Shown here piece after piece: positions 27,644 to 37,010 of a stretch of DNA of 64,000 nt. Location of the stretch: the NCBI RefSeq assembly GCF_017498545.1, contig NZ_CP071793.1, forward strand, positions 806,001 through 870,000. The letters run 5' to 3'. This DNA comes from Sulfidibacter corallicola (GTDB lineage Bacteria > Acidobacteriota > Holophagae > Acanthopleuribacterales > Acanthopleuribacteraceae). Made by a program: the position numbers and the translations under genes. The notes beneath the pieces are model-generated. The model was not told where the DNA came from. It saw only the letters and a program-made list of their open reading frames with translations, and did no database searches. Position 1 is the first letter of the stretch. Every line of letters begins with the position of its first letter.

Positions 27644-30600
27644 TTGTCACTATTCGGAACCGCGTGCAACCGTTGTAGGATACGGTTACGCCTTTGCGTT
27701 AGGCCTGGGCTCCGTGGAGTGGCCGTGTTTTGGTTAGCCGTCCTGAAATCGAACCCCGGATGCGGTTTCGCGCGCGTATCGCCGCGCTGGACCGGGCCCT
27801 GGTTCGGCCTTTTCGTTTTGTTGTGCCTGGTCGACATGACGCTGGCCCAGGAACCCATCGAATCGGCGCGATCGAGACCTCGGGTCAAGTTCTCCAAACT
27901 GAGTTTGGAACAGGGGCTCTCCCAGAGTTCGGTTTTCACCGTCATTCAAGATCGACAGGGGTTCCTCTGGGCCGGCACGGCCAATGGGCTGAACCGCTAC
28001 GACGGGTTTCGGTTCGATGTGTTCCGCCACGACCCCGACGACCCGGCATCCCTGCCAAACGACTGGATCATCAAGCTCTATCTGGACACCAACGGGGACC
28101 TGTGGGTCGCCACCCGCACCGGGTTGGCGAGAACCCGCGAACCCTGGGCCCAGAAGCCGCGGTTCGAGGCCTTCCGGCACGACCCCGATGATCCGCTGGG
28201 CTTGGCTCATCCCACGGTCAACGATGTACTGCGCGATGCCTCGGGCAGGCTCTGGGTCGCGACGGGAGGTGGATTGGATCTTTTCGATCCGGAGACCGGC
28301 ACTTTTCGTCATTACTTCGCCGATCCCAATGCGAACAATGGCCTGGTCGCGAATTTCGTGACCTCGCTCCATGAAGATCGACTGGGGGCGCTGTGGGTGG
28401 GAACCGGAGGCGGACTGACGAGGTTGGCGCCGGATCGGGCCAGCTCCATCCACTACATCGACGTGAGCCAGGGCGTGCTTGGAAGGGAATGGACGCCCGA
28501 CACCTGGCTGTATTTGGAGGCCTTGCAGCGCCGGGCGAAGACCCTGGCCTCGGCGCCGATTCGCAAAGATCACGCACGGGTGCGCCGTGAATTCGAGCTC
28601 GTGGACGCCACCCGGGTGCTGCTGGTGGCCATGGGGGAAGGCGTCTCCCAAATCGTGGACGGTGGCCGGCTGCTTCACCTGGATCCTTCCGCGGAAGAAG
28701 CGCGAACGATCTGGGACATGAATTTCGAAAAGACCGTGTGGGCGGGTGGTGCACCCAAAAACCGCATCGCCATGCAGTGCCTCGAACTGCAGCCCGGACG
28801 CTACGCTCTGGAGGCCTATAGCGACGACAGTCACGCTCCCACTCGTTGGAACGCCTTGGCACCGCGAATGTCGGCGCTCTGGGGGATTCGCGCGCTCGTC
28901 GTCACCGAACAGGAGCAGGCGTCCCTTGAAGCTCATATGGCGCAACCGGTGGCGCCGGGCTGGATCGCCGGGCGGTTCGTCAATTCCCTGTACGGCGATC
29001 GCGAAGGCCGTTTGTGGGCCGGAACCCGCGGTGCGGGGCTGCTGCAATGGGATCCTGCCCAGTGGCGTTTTCCCGATTTCACACAGTACCGGCGATTGCG
29101 ACGGGTCAATCTGCGCACCTACAGCAAGCCGGCCCGGCAACGCATCGACGACCTGGTTCAGGCGCAACCGATGCTGGCCCTGTCTCCCGATCACGGCGGG
29201 ACCGCCCACCTCGCAGAGCGGTTTCACATGGAGCGGGCCGGTTGGCTGGCCGTCGTGACCCAGGGCGAGGGCTTGAACGACCAGATGTTCGATTTTGGCG
29301 GGATTCGCGATGCAGACGGGAACCTCTGGAAAAGCGACTACACGCGGACCGTTCACGCCGGCGGCCATGTCAAGAACCGCTTCCAGTTGGATCTCCTGCG
29401 GCTCGAGAAAGGCGCCTATCAAGCCTATTTCCAGGCGGACGACAGCCATGGTCCCAACGGCTGGAACATGGCTCCGCCCAGTCGTCCCGAACTATGGGGC
29501 ATTCGCCTCTATCCGGTTCCCGAAGAACGTATCTCCGAATTTCGCGAAGATTTGGCCGGCTTCGACCATCCGGACTCGCTGGCCGGAAACTTCGTTCGCG
29601 GCCTGGTTCAGGACCGCCAGGGCTCGCTTTGGATCGCCACTTCCGACGGGTTGAGTGAACTGGATCCCAATAACCGTACTTTCGTGACCCATCGCCACGA
29701 TCCCAGGGCTTCCGAAGGACTCAGCATCAGTGATCTGCAGTCGGTATTCGAGGATCGCGCCGAGAATCTCTGGATCGGTTCCGTGCTGGGCGGTCTGAAC
29801 CGTTTCAACCGCCGTCTCAACCAGTTCAACCACCACACGGCCAGTCCCGCCGCTCCCGAACAGGCCGGCCACCGTGCCGTCCAGGGTTTTGCGGAAGATC
29901 GCCGCGGCCTGGTGTGGATCGCCACCGGTGGCGGATTGCGCGTGTACGATTCGATTCGCAACCAGCACCTGCGTGCCGCGGATAGCCAGAGCATCATGAA
30001 CCGGTTGAAGGTATCGATCACCGATGTCATGGTCGATCGCGAACAGCGGTTGTGGATTGCCACGCGAGGAGCCGGTCTGTTGATCGTGGATCCCGAGCGC
30101 GTCGCCCTGGAGGACGAACACGGCAACCCGATACGGGTACCTCCGGGCGAGGAGCGAATCGAACACTACTCGGCCAATCCGCGGGTCAACGGATTGCCCA
30201 CCAATGTGATCTGGACACTTCACGAGGATCGCCGTGGAGAGGTGTGGGTTGGGACCTGGGGTGGGGGACTCTGTCGCTACAAGCGGGAGGAAGGCGGGAA
30301 CTTCCAGCTCTTCTACCAGGCTCGCGACGCACCGATCACCCTGGGGCACAACATCGTGAGGGCCGTCTACGACGATCGCCAGGGATGGCTCTGGGTGGGT
30401 ACCGAAGATGGGCTCGTGGCCATGATCGCCGATGCCGAACAGCCCACGGGATATCGGTTCCAGCGCTATCGAAACCGGATGGGCGATCCCACCAGTATCA
30501 GCCACAATTTGGTCACGTCCTTTTACCAGGACCCCCAGGACGACCTCTGGATCGGCACCTACGGCGGCGGCTTGTGCCGGTTACCCCTGGATTCGCGCGA

Positions 30601-32050
30601 GTCAGGGCGTTTTCAGCGCTATACCATTCAACATGGCCTGCCCAACAACGTGGTCTACGGCATCCTTCCCGACGATCGGGGCGGCCTTTGGATGAGTACC
30701 AACAAGGGCGTGTGCCGGTTCGATCCGCGGGGGTTCGGCAGCAAGGCCTTCCAAGCCTATGGCGTCGCCGACGGGCTGCAAAGCAACGAGTTCAACACCA
30801 ATGCCGCGTTCATGACGCAAAAAGGCGTGATGCTCTTCGGCGGTCCCGACGGATTCAACATGTTCCATCCCGAGCAGATCCACCGGAATCCCTATCCGCC
30901 GCCGGTGCTGCTGACCGGTGTCAAGGTTTTCGGGGAACGGCTCGATCTGGAACGGCGACTCGATTCGATTCCGCGACTCGAACTGCCCTATCGCGACAAC
31001 TTCTTCACGCTCGAGTTCGCCGCATTGGATTTCACCAACCCGAGCAAAAATCGCTTCGCGTACAAACTGGACGGGTTCCACGACGAATGGATCGAAGTGG
31101 AGGGTCGGCGCCAGGCCGACTTCACCAACCTCGATCCCGGCGATTACGTGTTCCGACTGAAGGCCGCGAACAACGACGGCGTGTGGAACGAACGGGCTGC
31201 GACCTTGGCGATCCACATCGTGCCGCCCTTCTGGCGTACCCTCTGGTTCAGGACCCTGGTGGCGTGTGCCGCGATCCTGGGCCTCCTGTCGCTGATTCGG
31301 TTGAGGTTGGTGGGGTTGAAGCGCGAGAAGGACATGCAGGTCGCGTTTTCCAAACGCTTGATTCAAACCCAGGAACACGAGCGCCGGCGCATTGCGGCCG
31401 AGCTCCACGACGGGCTGGGTCAAAACCTGTTGGTCATCCACCATGAAATCCAACACGGTTTGACCGATCTGGACGAGCGGGAGGAGGCGCCGCGCGTCCA
31501 ACAGCTCAACGAGCTATCCGATCTCGTCCTTCACGCCCTCGACGAGGTGCGCCAGATCAGTTATGACCTGCACCCGCACCAGTTGGATCGACTGGGGCTC
31601 GAGCGTGCGGTGGAATCGGTCGTCAACAAGGTCGAGCGGGCTACCCCGATTCGTTTCGACCTCGAGATCGATCCCATCGACGCCTTGTTCGCCAAGGAGG
31701 TGGAGATCAATTTCTTCCGAATCGTGCAAGAGGCGGTGGCCAACATCGTACGCCATGCCGAAGCCGATCGCGGCCGCATTCGCATCCGTCGCGAGCCACA
31801 GCGGGTGGAGGTCACGATCGAAGACAACGGCCGCGGATTTCTGGCGCCGAACGGGGAGCTCGGCGGGTTCGGCCTGACCAACATGCGCGAACGGGCACGG
31901 CTGATCGGCGGAACCCTCGAAATCGCCTCCAAGCCCGGGGAGGGCACGACCGTGAGTTTGCGGTTACCGCTTCACTCCTTGCCGGGAGGAGAGACCTCCG
32001 CGTCGTCCGAGGACCCGCTTTCGGACGCCGAATCCGGCAAGGTGTGGTGA
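27644..32050 (+). CDS. Giant propeller sensor histidine kinase (Reg_prop, Y_Y_Y, HisKA_3)
   Basis: Up to 1468 residues. After a signal-like segment (WFGLFVLLCLVDMTLA) come about thirteen Reg_prop blades of the type GFLWAGTANGLNRYDG, enough for two 7-bladed periplasmic propellers. A Y_Y_Y domain follows (about 1095-1165), one TM helix (about 1195-1220), HisKA_3 dimerisation with phosphoacceptor His1255 (AAELHDGLGQ), and a HATPase_c (FRIVQEAVANIVRHA, VTIEDNGRGF, FGLTNMRERA). Unusually, two related modules of about 170 residues (about 266-440 and 478-645) interrupt the first propeller. There is no receiver or DNA-binding domain, unlike Bacteroides hybrid kinases. The start is uncertain: the frame opens with TTG 27644, while GTG 27725 follows GGAG by five bases. 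The partner is the NarL-type regulator upstream. Confidence 0.9.
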   Translation: MSLFGTACNRCRIRLRLCVRPGLRGVAVFWLAVLKSNPGCGFARVSPRWTGPWFGLFVLLCLVDMTLAQEPIESARSRPRVKFSKLSLEQGLSQSSVFTVIQDRQGFLWAGTANGLNRYDGFRFDVFRHDPDDPASLPNDWIIKLYLDTNGDLWVATRTGLARTREPWAQKPRFEAFRHDPDDPLGLAHPTVNDVLRDASGRLWVATGGGLDLFDPETGTFRHYFADPNANNGLVANFVTSLHEDRLGALWVGTGGGLTRLAPDRASSIHYIDVSQGVLGREWTPDTWLYLEALQRRAKTLASAPIRKDHARVRREFELVDATRVLLVAMGEGVSQIVDGGRLLHLDPSAEEARTIWDMNFEKTVWAGGAPKNRIAMQCLELQPGRYALEAYSDDSHAPTRWNALAPRMSALWGIRALVVTEQEQASLEAHMAQPVAPGWIAGRFVNSLYGDREGRLWAGTRGAGLLQWDPAQWRFPDFTQYRRLRRVNLRTYSKPARQRIDDLVQAQPMLALSPDHGGTAHLAERFHMERAGWLAVVTQGEGLNDQMFDFGGIRDADGNLWKSDYTRTVHAGGHVKNRFQLDLLRLEKGAYQAYFQADDSHGPNGWNMAPPSRPELWGIRLYPVPEERISEFREDLAGFDHPDSLAGNFVRGLVQDRQGSLWIATSDGLSELDPNNRTFVTHRHDPRASEGLSISDLQSVFEDRAENLWIGSVLGGLNRFNRRLNQFNHHTASPAAPEQAGHRAVQGFAEDRRGLVWIATGGGLRVYDSIRNQHLRAADSQSIMNRLKVSITDVMVDREQRLWIATRGAGLLIVDPERVALEDEHGNPIRVPPGEERIEHYSANPRVNGLPTNVIWTLHEDRRGEVWVGTWGGGLCRYKREEGGNFQLFYQARDAPITLGHNIVRAVYDDRQGWLWVGTEDGLVAMIADAEQPTGYRFQRYRNRMGDPTSISHNLVTSFYQDPQDDLWIGTYGGGLCRLPLDSRESGRFQRYTIQHGLPNNVVYGILPDDRGGLWMSTNKGVCRFDPRGFGSKAFQAYGVADGLQSNEFNTNAAFMTQKGVMLFGGPDGFNMFHPEQIHRNPYPPPVLLTGVKVFGERLDLERRLDSIPRLELPYRDNFFTLEFAALDFTNPSKNRFAYKLDGFHDEWIEVEGRRQADFTNLDPGDYVFRLKAANNDGVWNERAATLAIHIVPPFWRTLWFRTLVACAAILGLLSLIRLRLVGLKREKDMQVAFSKRLIQTQEHERRRIAAELHDGLGQNLLVIHHEIQHGLTDLDEREEAPRVQQLNELSDLVLHALDEVRQISYDLHPHQLDRLGLERAVESVVNKVERATPIRFDLEIDPIDALFAKEVEINFFRIVQEAVANIVRHAEADRGRIRIRREPQRVEVTIEDNGRGFLAPNGELGGFGLTNMRERARLIGGTLEIASKPGEGTTVSLRLPLHSLPGGETSASSEDPLSDAESGKVW

Positions 32051-34245
32051 AACACGCTGTAGTCGATCATCATCCGCCCGTCTTCAAGGGTTGAGAGCAC
32101 GTCCACGAAGCGATGGTTGATTCGCAGGTCTTCCTTTTGGTAGATGTGACGGCCGTAGACCGTTTGGCCGTAAGTGCCGTCGTGGCCGGTCAAGGTCACG
32201 CTGACCGCGACCAATTCCGAAGGCAACTCGTCCCAATCCACGCCGAACAGGGGGCTTTCTTCGTTGATGGGGTGGACGATCTGCCAACTGAGGGTGAAGA
32301 AGGGCGTGTGGGAACGTAGGAGTTTCAAATCGTGAATGCGCCGCACGTGCTGGCCCTCGTGGGTGAATTCGTCGATGAGCCCCGAAACCGAGATGTGGGC
32401 GTCGACCAGGTCGCTGCCGCGGGCGTTGCCGACCCGGAACATGAGCACCGGTTCGCCGTTGAAATGGGTCAGCAGCATGTTCTCGCTGAACACCAGCGAG
32501 GCGCGTGGGCGGGACGCCTTTGCGAACATGATACCGGTGGCCATGGCCACGCTCAGCAGGCCGACGGCCGCCTCGATGGTGACGATGATGTTGGAATAAA
32601 TGGTGTCTGGCCAGAGTGAGCCGTATCCGATGGTCGACAGGGTCTGGATACTGAAAAAGAAGGCGTCGGCAAAGGAATTGGGCCTAGCGCCGGTGATCGA
32701 GCCGGGTTCCAGGAGGTACAGGCAGGCGAAGAAGATGTTGATGGCCAGGTAGCTGATGGCCATGGTCCACCAGAGGCGGATCCAGGAGCCTTCGATGAAA
32801 AAGGCGTAGAGATCCTTGCGAAAGCCGGCGGGGGTGCCCTTGCGAATGGCCTTGGTGGGATCCTGGTAACGCTTTTGGGGGATTCGCTTTGCGTGAACCC
32901 CGCGCGCCACTTCCGCGGCCGGCACGCTTTGATCGTGGAAATGGCTTTCCTCGAAGGGCGCCATCAGCATGTCGAACGCCACTTGGCACACACAGACCGC
33001 GCCGATCACGGTCATGAACCAGAACGAATTCATCGTGCCGCCCGCGGCACCCAGCAGGATGATGAGCAGTCCCGAGAAGATCCGCATGACGATGCGGTTG
33101 TGGTCGCTGAGTTCCGCCTGGCGTCGTTCGGTCACCGAATCGATCAGGGCCGTGGCCAAGAAGGTCATGCCCATGGAACCGCACAGCAACCAGCGATACT
33201 TGGCCTCGACGGCCTGGGTCGGGTCGAAATGGGTGATCTTGCTGAGGGCGACACCGACGGCGGTCAAGCCGATCTGCAGGGGCAGGTGCCCGTAGAGCCA
33301 AATGGGTTGAGACAACGGTTTCTTGCGGATGTGGCTGCCGGCCACGTCGTCGAAGTAGATCCACCACAGGCTACAGATGACCAGCAGGGCGAAACTGGCC
33401 TGTCCGACTTCCAGGGCGGGGTTCTTGTCCTTGGCCAGGGTGCCCAGCATCTTCACGAAGGATTCACCGAGGACGATGATGGTGAGCAGGCCGTAGCGTT
33501 CGGAGAGGTGTTCGAGATCGAGGGGGTAGCGTTCCGCCAGAAGCCGTGAATGGCGGTGGAAGGGGGTGACGATGATGTAGCTGACGCCCAGGAACCAGGC
33601 CACGTAGTTGTAGGGCGGGGGAATCAGGGCGGAGATCAACCAGATCACGGCGCCGACGGCGAATACCTTGGCCCAGTGGCGACTGTAATCTCGTGCGAGC
33701 GGCTGGTGTTTGTAACCGCGAAAATAGAGGGTGGCGACAATCGCCTGGGAGGCGGAGAAGGCCAAGACGAATCCGGTATGGGATCCGGCCAGGGCGCGGG
33801 GAACCGTGATGGCCATGGCGCCCACCGTGAACATCTGGGTGAAGACCAACATGCGGTGAAGGAAGTCGTCCACATTGTAGCGATTGGCGAAAAAGGTGAA
33901 GCCCGTCCATGAAAGCCACAGCGGCGTGAACAACCCCACGAAGCCGACGAATTGATTCACCGACACCTTTTGACTCAGGCCGTTACCCAACTGGATGAAG
34001 GCCGCGACGAACACCAGGTCGAAAAACAGCTCCAACCAGCCGGCCTTTTTCTCGTGTTTGGCTCCGGCCATGTGGAACAGGGGCTGATGGTACCAACGGC
34101 TGCGCAAGCGATCACCTCGTATGCTCGATTCCAAAAAAGACGAATCCCTCGCCGGGGCCGTTCGAAGTAGGAACTGGGCCGGCACCATCGGTTGCGTATT
34201 CGGGACGCGTTCCGAAGATTCGCAAGGCGGGGATAACTCGTTCAT
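31972..34245 (-). CDS. LtrA-domain / inward-rectifier potassium channel fusion
   Basis: About 757 residues. The N-terminal half is an LtrA (low temperature requirement A) membrane module, recognised by ELFFDLVFVAAFIQLG, HLSERYGLLTIIVLGESFVKML and WWIYFDDV, with about 10-12 helices. After a basic linker (KRIPQKRYQDPTKAIRKG) comes a Kir-type channel: slide helix, TM1 (WWTMAISYLAINIFFACLYLL), a pore with TLSTIGYGSL (selectivity filter TIGYG), TM2, and a C-terminal Kir immunoglobulin-like domain that begins RPRASLVFSENMLLTHFNGEP. The start is uncertain: ATG 34245 is used, and GTG 34344, ATG 34191 and ATG 34071 are possible. Its 3' end overlaps the convergent kinase gene by 79 bp. The channel half is firm and the role of the fused LtrA part is unknown. 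Confidence 0.85.
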   Translation of the reverse strand: MNELSPPCESSERVPNTQPMVPAQFLLRTAPARDSSFLESSIRGDRLRSRWYHQPLFHMAGAKHEKKAGWLELFFDLVFVAAFIQLGNGLSQKVSVNQFVGFVGLFTPLWLSWTGFTFFANRYNVDDFLHRMLVFTQMFTVGAMAITVPRALAGSHTGFVLAFSASQAIVATLYFRGYKHQPLARDYSRHWAKVFAVGAVIWLISALIPPPYNYVAWFLGVSYIIVTPFHRHSRLLAERYPLDLEHLSERYGLLTIIVLGESFVKMLGTLAKDKNPALEVGQASFALLVICSLWWIYFDDVAGSHIRKKPLSQPIWLYGHLPLQIGLTAVGVALSKITHFDPTQAVEAKYRWLLCGSMGMTFLATALIDSVTERRQAELSDHNRIVMRIFSGLLIILLGAAGGTMNSFWFMTVIGAVCVCQVAFDMLMAPFEESHFHDQSVPAAEVARGVHAKRIPQKRYQDPTKAIRKGTPAGFRKDLYAFFIEGSWIRLWWTMAISYLAINIFFACLYLLEPGSITGARPNSFADAFFFSIQTLSTIGYGSLWPDTIYSNIIVTIEAAVGLLSVAMATGIMFAKASRPRASLVFSENMLLTHFNGEPVLMFRVGNARGSDLVDAHISVSGLIDEFTHEGQHVRRIHDLKLLRSHTPFFTLSWQIVHPINEESPLFGVDWDELPSELVAVSVTLTGHDGTYGQTVYGRHIYQKEDLRINHRFVDVLSTLEDGRMMIDYSVFHHTLPDSASESGSSDDAEVSPPGKE

Positions 34246-34421
34246 TCTAAAAGGAAGATCGCAAAAAAGAAATCCTGGCACCGCGATCTGGTCCCTCGTG
34301 ACCCGCGCGAGCCGGAACTTTTGCGGAAATGGCGGGCGTTCCACGCGATCCGCCGTGTATAATCAACCAGTTTTCACCTGAAATTACCGTTCTCGTTTCT
34401 GAATGGAGAGTAGTCAATCAT

Positions 34422-35378
34422 TTGCCTGAACAACGAAACCCCACATCCCAAAAAGTGGAGGCGCTTTCCCTGGTGGTCGCCGTTTTCAACGATCGCGATC
34501 TTCTGCCCCAGTCCGGCCTGAAACTGGCCGAGGCCCTGGCCGAATCGAACCTGGATTGGGAGCTGATCTTCGTCGACGATTTTTCCAAGGATTCCAGTTT
34601 CGACCTCCTGCAATCGATCCGCACTCGATGGCCCGACCGCATCAAAACGCTTCGCCTGGCCCGCAATTACGGTCAGCACGTCGCGCTCTACGCCGGAATG
34701 AGCCATGCCGAAAAGCCGTGGATTCTCACCTTCGACCTGGATTACGCGCCCGCCATTCACGCGCTGGACGACATTCTGGACCAGGTTCCCCTGCGCCAGG
34801 CCGATCTGGTCAACGTTTCGCGGCTGGGCCAACGCAAACAGTCGATGGTGCGTTCGTTCGGATCCTGGTTCTTCGGGTCCCTGGCCAATCGCGTCACCGG
34901 CAAGCCGATGGCCGACCCGCTCAGCTCCATCAAGTTGGTCGCACGCTCCATCTTCCAGCAGGGTCGGCTCTATGGCGAGCAACGCCAGTTCCTGGCGCCC
35001 CTGGCCCTGAAGCTCGCCGACCAGCCCGTCGAGCTCTCCGTCGAGCTTCCCCCCAAGCGGGGTCGCTCCAGCTTCGGCAGCGAGCAGCTCGTGCGCTTGG
35101 CCTTGGATTTCGTGCTGGCCTTCTTCCCGATGTTGTTCACGCGGCTCTTGATCTGGAGCATCGCGCTGGGGCTTTCCAGCGTGGCGGCCGGTGGTCTCTA
35201 CCTGGTGTTGCGGCTCTTCGGCTGGATCGATCCCTCCACTCACTTTCAAGTGATCTGCCTGACCTTGACCGCGCTTTCCATTCACGGCGTGCTCATGGCC
35301 CTGATCGGTGAATATCAGGTGCGAATCCATCGCCTGCTGTACCAGCAGGAATTTTTTCGTTTGGAAGAGGACCCGTGA
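34422..35378 (+). CDS. Family 2 glycosyltransferase, DPM1/ArnC-like
   Basis: 318 residues from TTG 34422, which follows GGAGAG by about 11 bases. No ATG fits better. A GT-A domain (SLVVAVFNDRDLLP, WELIFVDDFSKDSS, LRLARNYGQHVALYAGMS) is followed by two C-terminal TM helices (LLIWSIALGLSSVAAGGLYLVLRL and LTALSIHGVLMALIGEY). This is the layout of enzymes that move a sugar to or from polyprenyl phosphate. The usual MDADLQ-PPE segment reads TFDLDYAPAIHAL here, with Asp105/Asp107 kept but the LQ-PPE part lost. The next gene overlaps by four bases (GTGA), so they are translated together. Confidence 0.88.
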   Translation: MPEQRNPTSQKVEALSLVVAVFNDRDLLPQSGLKLAEALAESNLDWELIFVDDFSKDSSFDLLQSIRTRWPDRIKTLRLARNYGQHVALYAGMSHAEKPWILTFDLDYAPAIHALDDILDQVPLRQADLVNVSRLGQRKQSMVRSFGSWFFGSLANRVTGKPMADPLSSIKLVARSIFQQGRLYGEQRQFLAPLALKLADQPVELSVELPPKRGRSSFGSEQLVRLALDFVLAFFPMLFTRLLIWSIALGLSSVAAGGLYLVLRLFGWIDPSTHFQVICLTLTALSIHGVLMALIGEYQVRIHRLLYQQEFFRLEEDP

Positions 35379-36364
35379 ACATCCTGGCCAACCCCGACAC
35401 CGAGCGTCTCGAGCTCGGCCCCCAAATCCATCGCTACGACGGATTTCAATACCATCCCCTGGTGACCGAAGACCAACGCGTGGACCTCGCACGTCACCGC
35501 CTGCGGCAGGTTGCCTCGGAATTCGATCGCCTCTTGCTGGTCGTCGCGCGTGACGATGCGGGCTTGGTGCGCGGCGTGCTCATCGCCGAGCCCTTCGACA
35601 TGGGGCGCCGCCATTTCAAGATCGGCATGGCCCATCTCCAGGCCTTCCGGCTCGATCCGACCTACGGCGACCTGGCCGACCGCGAAGCGATGAGAGCGGA
35701 ACTCTTCGGTGCCTACGAGGCGTGGCGCCGCGAGCGAGGCATCGTGCATACGGCCTTCCGCATCGATTCCGAAGACTTGGAAACCCTGCATTTCCTCGAA
35801 GCGCGCGGCTTTCGGCTGATGGATACCATCGTCGCCTACCTGTACAACAAACACGCGATCCGACGCGTGCCACCGCTCAAGAGCCTGTTCCAATTGCGCG
35901 ACTATCGCGACGACGATCGCGAGGCGATCATCGAGCTGGCATCGGGTCGTTTCCAGGGAACGCGATTTGCGCGGGATGTGGGCTTGAGTGCCGAGGGCCT
36001 GAATACCTTCTATCGCGAGTGGGCCGAAAAACTGTGCGCGGGCGAGATGGCCGATCGATTGATGGTCGCCCAGACCTCCGAAGGTCAGGTCGTCGGGTTC
36101 CTGGGTTACAAATTGGATCGGATGCTGGAGGAAGTGACCGGTGTGCGCGTGATGGGCGGAGGCCTGGGGGCGGTGTCTCCCAAGGCGGCCGGCGCCTACC
36201 CGGCCCTGCTGCGCACGGCGATCGCCGAGGGGGCGGTTACCAACGACGCCGCCGAACTGGAAACCCAGGTACAAAACGGATCGGTCTTGCGGGTCTGGCA
36301 CGCGCTGCGTTGCACCCAAGTGCGCGTCAACCACACCCTGCACTGCCTCTCCGAACCCATTTGA
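35375..36364 (+). CDS. Double GNAT-like acetyltransferase
   Basis: 329 residues, starting with GTG that overlaps the glycosyltransferase stop. The arrangement looks like two GNAT-like halves: residues 1-165 (RLLLVVARDDAGLVRGVLIAE, RIDSEDLETLHFLEARGFRLMDTIVAYLYN) and 166-329 (FQLRDYRDDDREAIIELASGRF, LMVAQTSEGQVVGFLGYKLD, QVQNGSVLRVWHALRCTQVRVNHTLHC). The second half resembles sugar N-acetyltransferases such as WecD, with the R-D-Y-R-x-x-D opening. Neither half has a perfect Q/R-x-x-G-x-G/A acetyl-CoA loop. Coupling to a polyprenyl-sugar transferase suggests acylation of an amino sugar on the same glycan. Confidence 0.72.
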   Translation: MNILANPDTERLELGPQIHRYDGFQYHPLVTEDQRVDLARHRLRQVASEFDRLLLVVARDDAGLVRGVLIAEPFDMGRRHFKIGMAHLQAFRLDPTYGDLADREAMRAELFGAYEAWRRERGIVHTAFRIDSEDLETLHFLEARGFRLMDTIVAYLYNKHAIRRVPPLKSLFQLRDYRDDDREAIIELASGRFQGTRFARDVGLSAEGLNTFYREWAEKLCAGEMADRLMVAQTSEGQVVGFLGYKLDRMLEEVTGVRVMGGGLGAVSPKAAGAYPALLRTAIAEGAVTNDAAELETQVQNGSVLRVWHALRCTQVRVNHTLHCLSEPI

Positions 36365-36480
36365 AACCAATCTGCTTGGAGTTAGCGGATGCTGTGAGAG
36401 ACGTGGTGCCCGGTGGGTTCATCATGAACTGATCGAAGTAAACCAGCCTCGCAGTTCCCGCATCTTCTGAGGGGCGGCAT

Positions 36481-36535
36481 TGCGGTAGGTTGGTCACGGG
36501 CGGTATGCCCGCTGGGCCGACAATTCGAAGTGATT
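36481..36535 (-). repeat. Palindromic repeat element, type 2
   Basis: Reads GTAGGTTGG, a GGGC/GCCC hairpin, GCTGGGCCGACAATTCGAAG. The minus strand matches the tail of the tandem units at 37011-37155 (TTCGAATTGTCGGCCCAGC, AACCTAC). Confidence 0.75.
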
Positions 36536-36648
36536 CATTTCATGTGCACTCGAGAGGCGAAAGAGCGGAGCCACTCCTTTTGCAGGAGACGTTTCAGGCT
36601 ATGTGATTGGGGTCGAGGTACCCGTTTTTTCGTAGGCGACGAAAAGCC

Positions 36649-36686
36649 TGTAGGTGGAGCAGCCTGCTCCACCAATCGAAGCGACG
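36649..36686 (+). repeat. Palindromic repeat element, type 1
   Basis: TGTAGGT, then the perfect palindrome GGTGGAGCAG-C-CTGCTCCACC (36653-36673), then AATCGAAGCGACG. Its inverted copy is at 36974-37010. Confidence 0.85.
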
Positions 36687-36802
36687 TCTGCCTCGCCTGA
36701 TCTTGAGGCCGAAGAGCGAAGCCATGGATTCATGCCGAGAAGCAAAGCCGAGAACCTTTCCTTCTCGAGCACGACAACAAATCCGAACCCTATCGTTTCG
36801 AT

Positions 36803-36853
36803 GGGTTGAGCAGGGCCGGTAAGGCAGCCTACCGCACCAGCCCTGCTCAACCC
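36803..36853. repeat. Nested palindrome
   Basis: Outer 13-bp stem GGGTTGAGCAGGG (36803-36815) / CCCTGCTCAACCC (36841-36853), with an inner stem CGGTA(A)GG/CCTACCG (36817-36834). Same style as the neighbouring elements but with a different core. Confidence 0.85.
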
Positions 36854-36973
36854 ACAAGTTCGGCGAATTTCTTTTGAATGCGGGGACTGCGCAGATTGAT
36901 GGCTTCGCGGGTGAGAGCCCGGGGAGGTTCTGGGCTTCGCTCTCTGGTGTAACTGTCTTCCGTTCCGTACGTT

Positions 36974-37010
36974 GCTTCGATTGGTGGAGCAAGCTGCTCC
37001 ACCTACAGCA
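36974..37010 (-). repeat. Inverted copy of the type 1 palindrome
   Basis: GCTTCGATT, GGTGGAGCA-AGC-TGCTCCACC, TACAGC. It is the reverse complement of 36649-36686 with one or two changes, which gives a pair of long inverted repeats about 290 bases apart. Confidence 0.85.
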
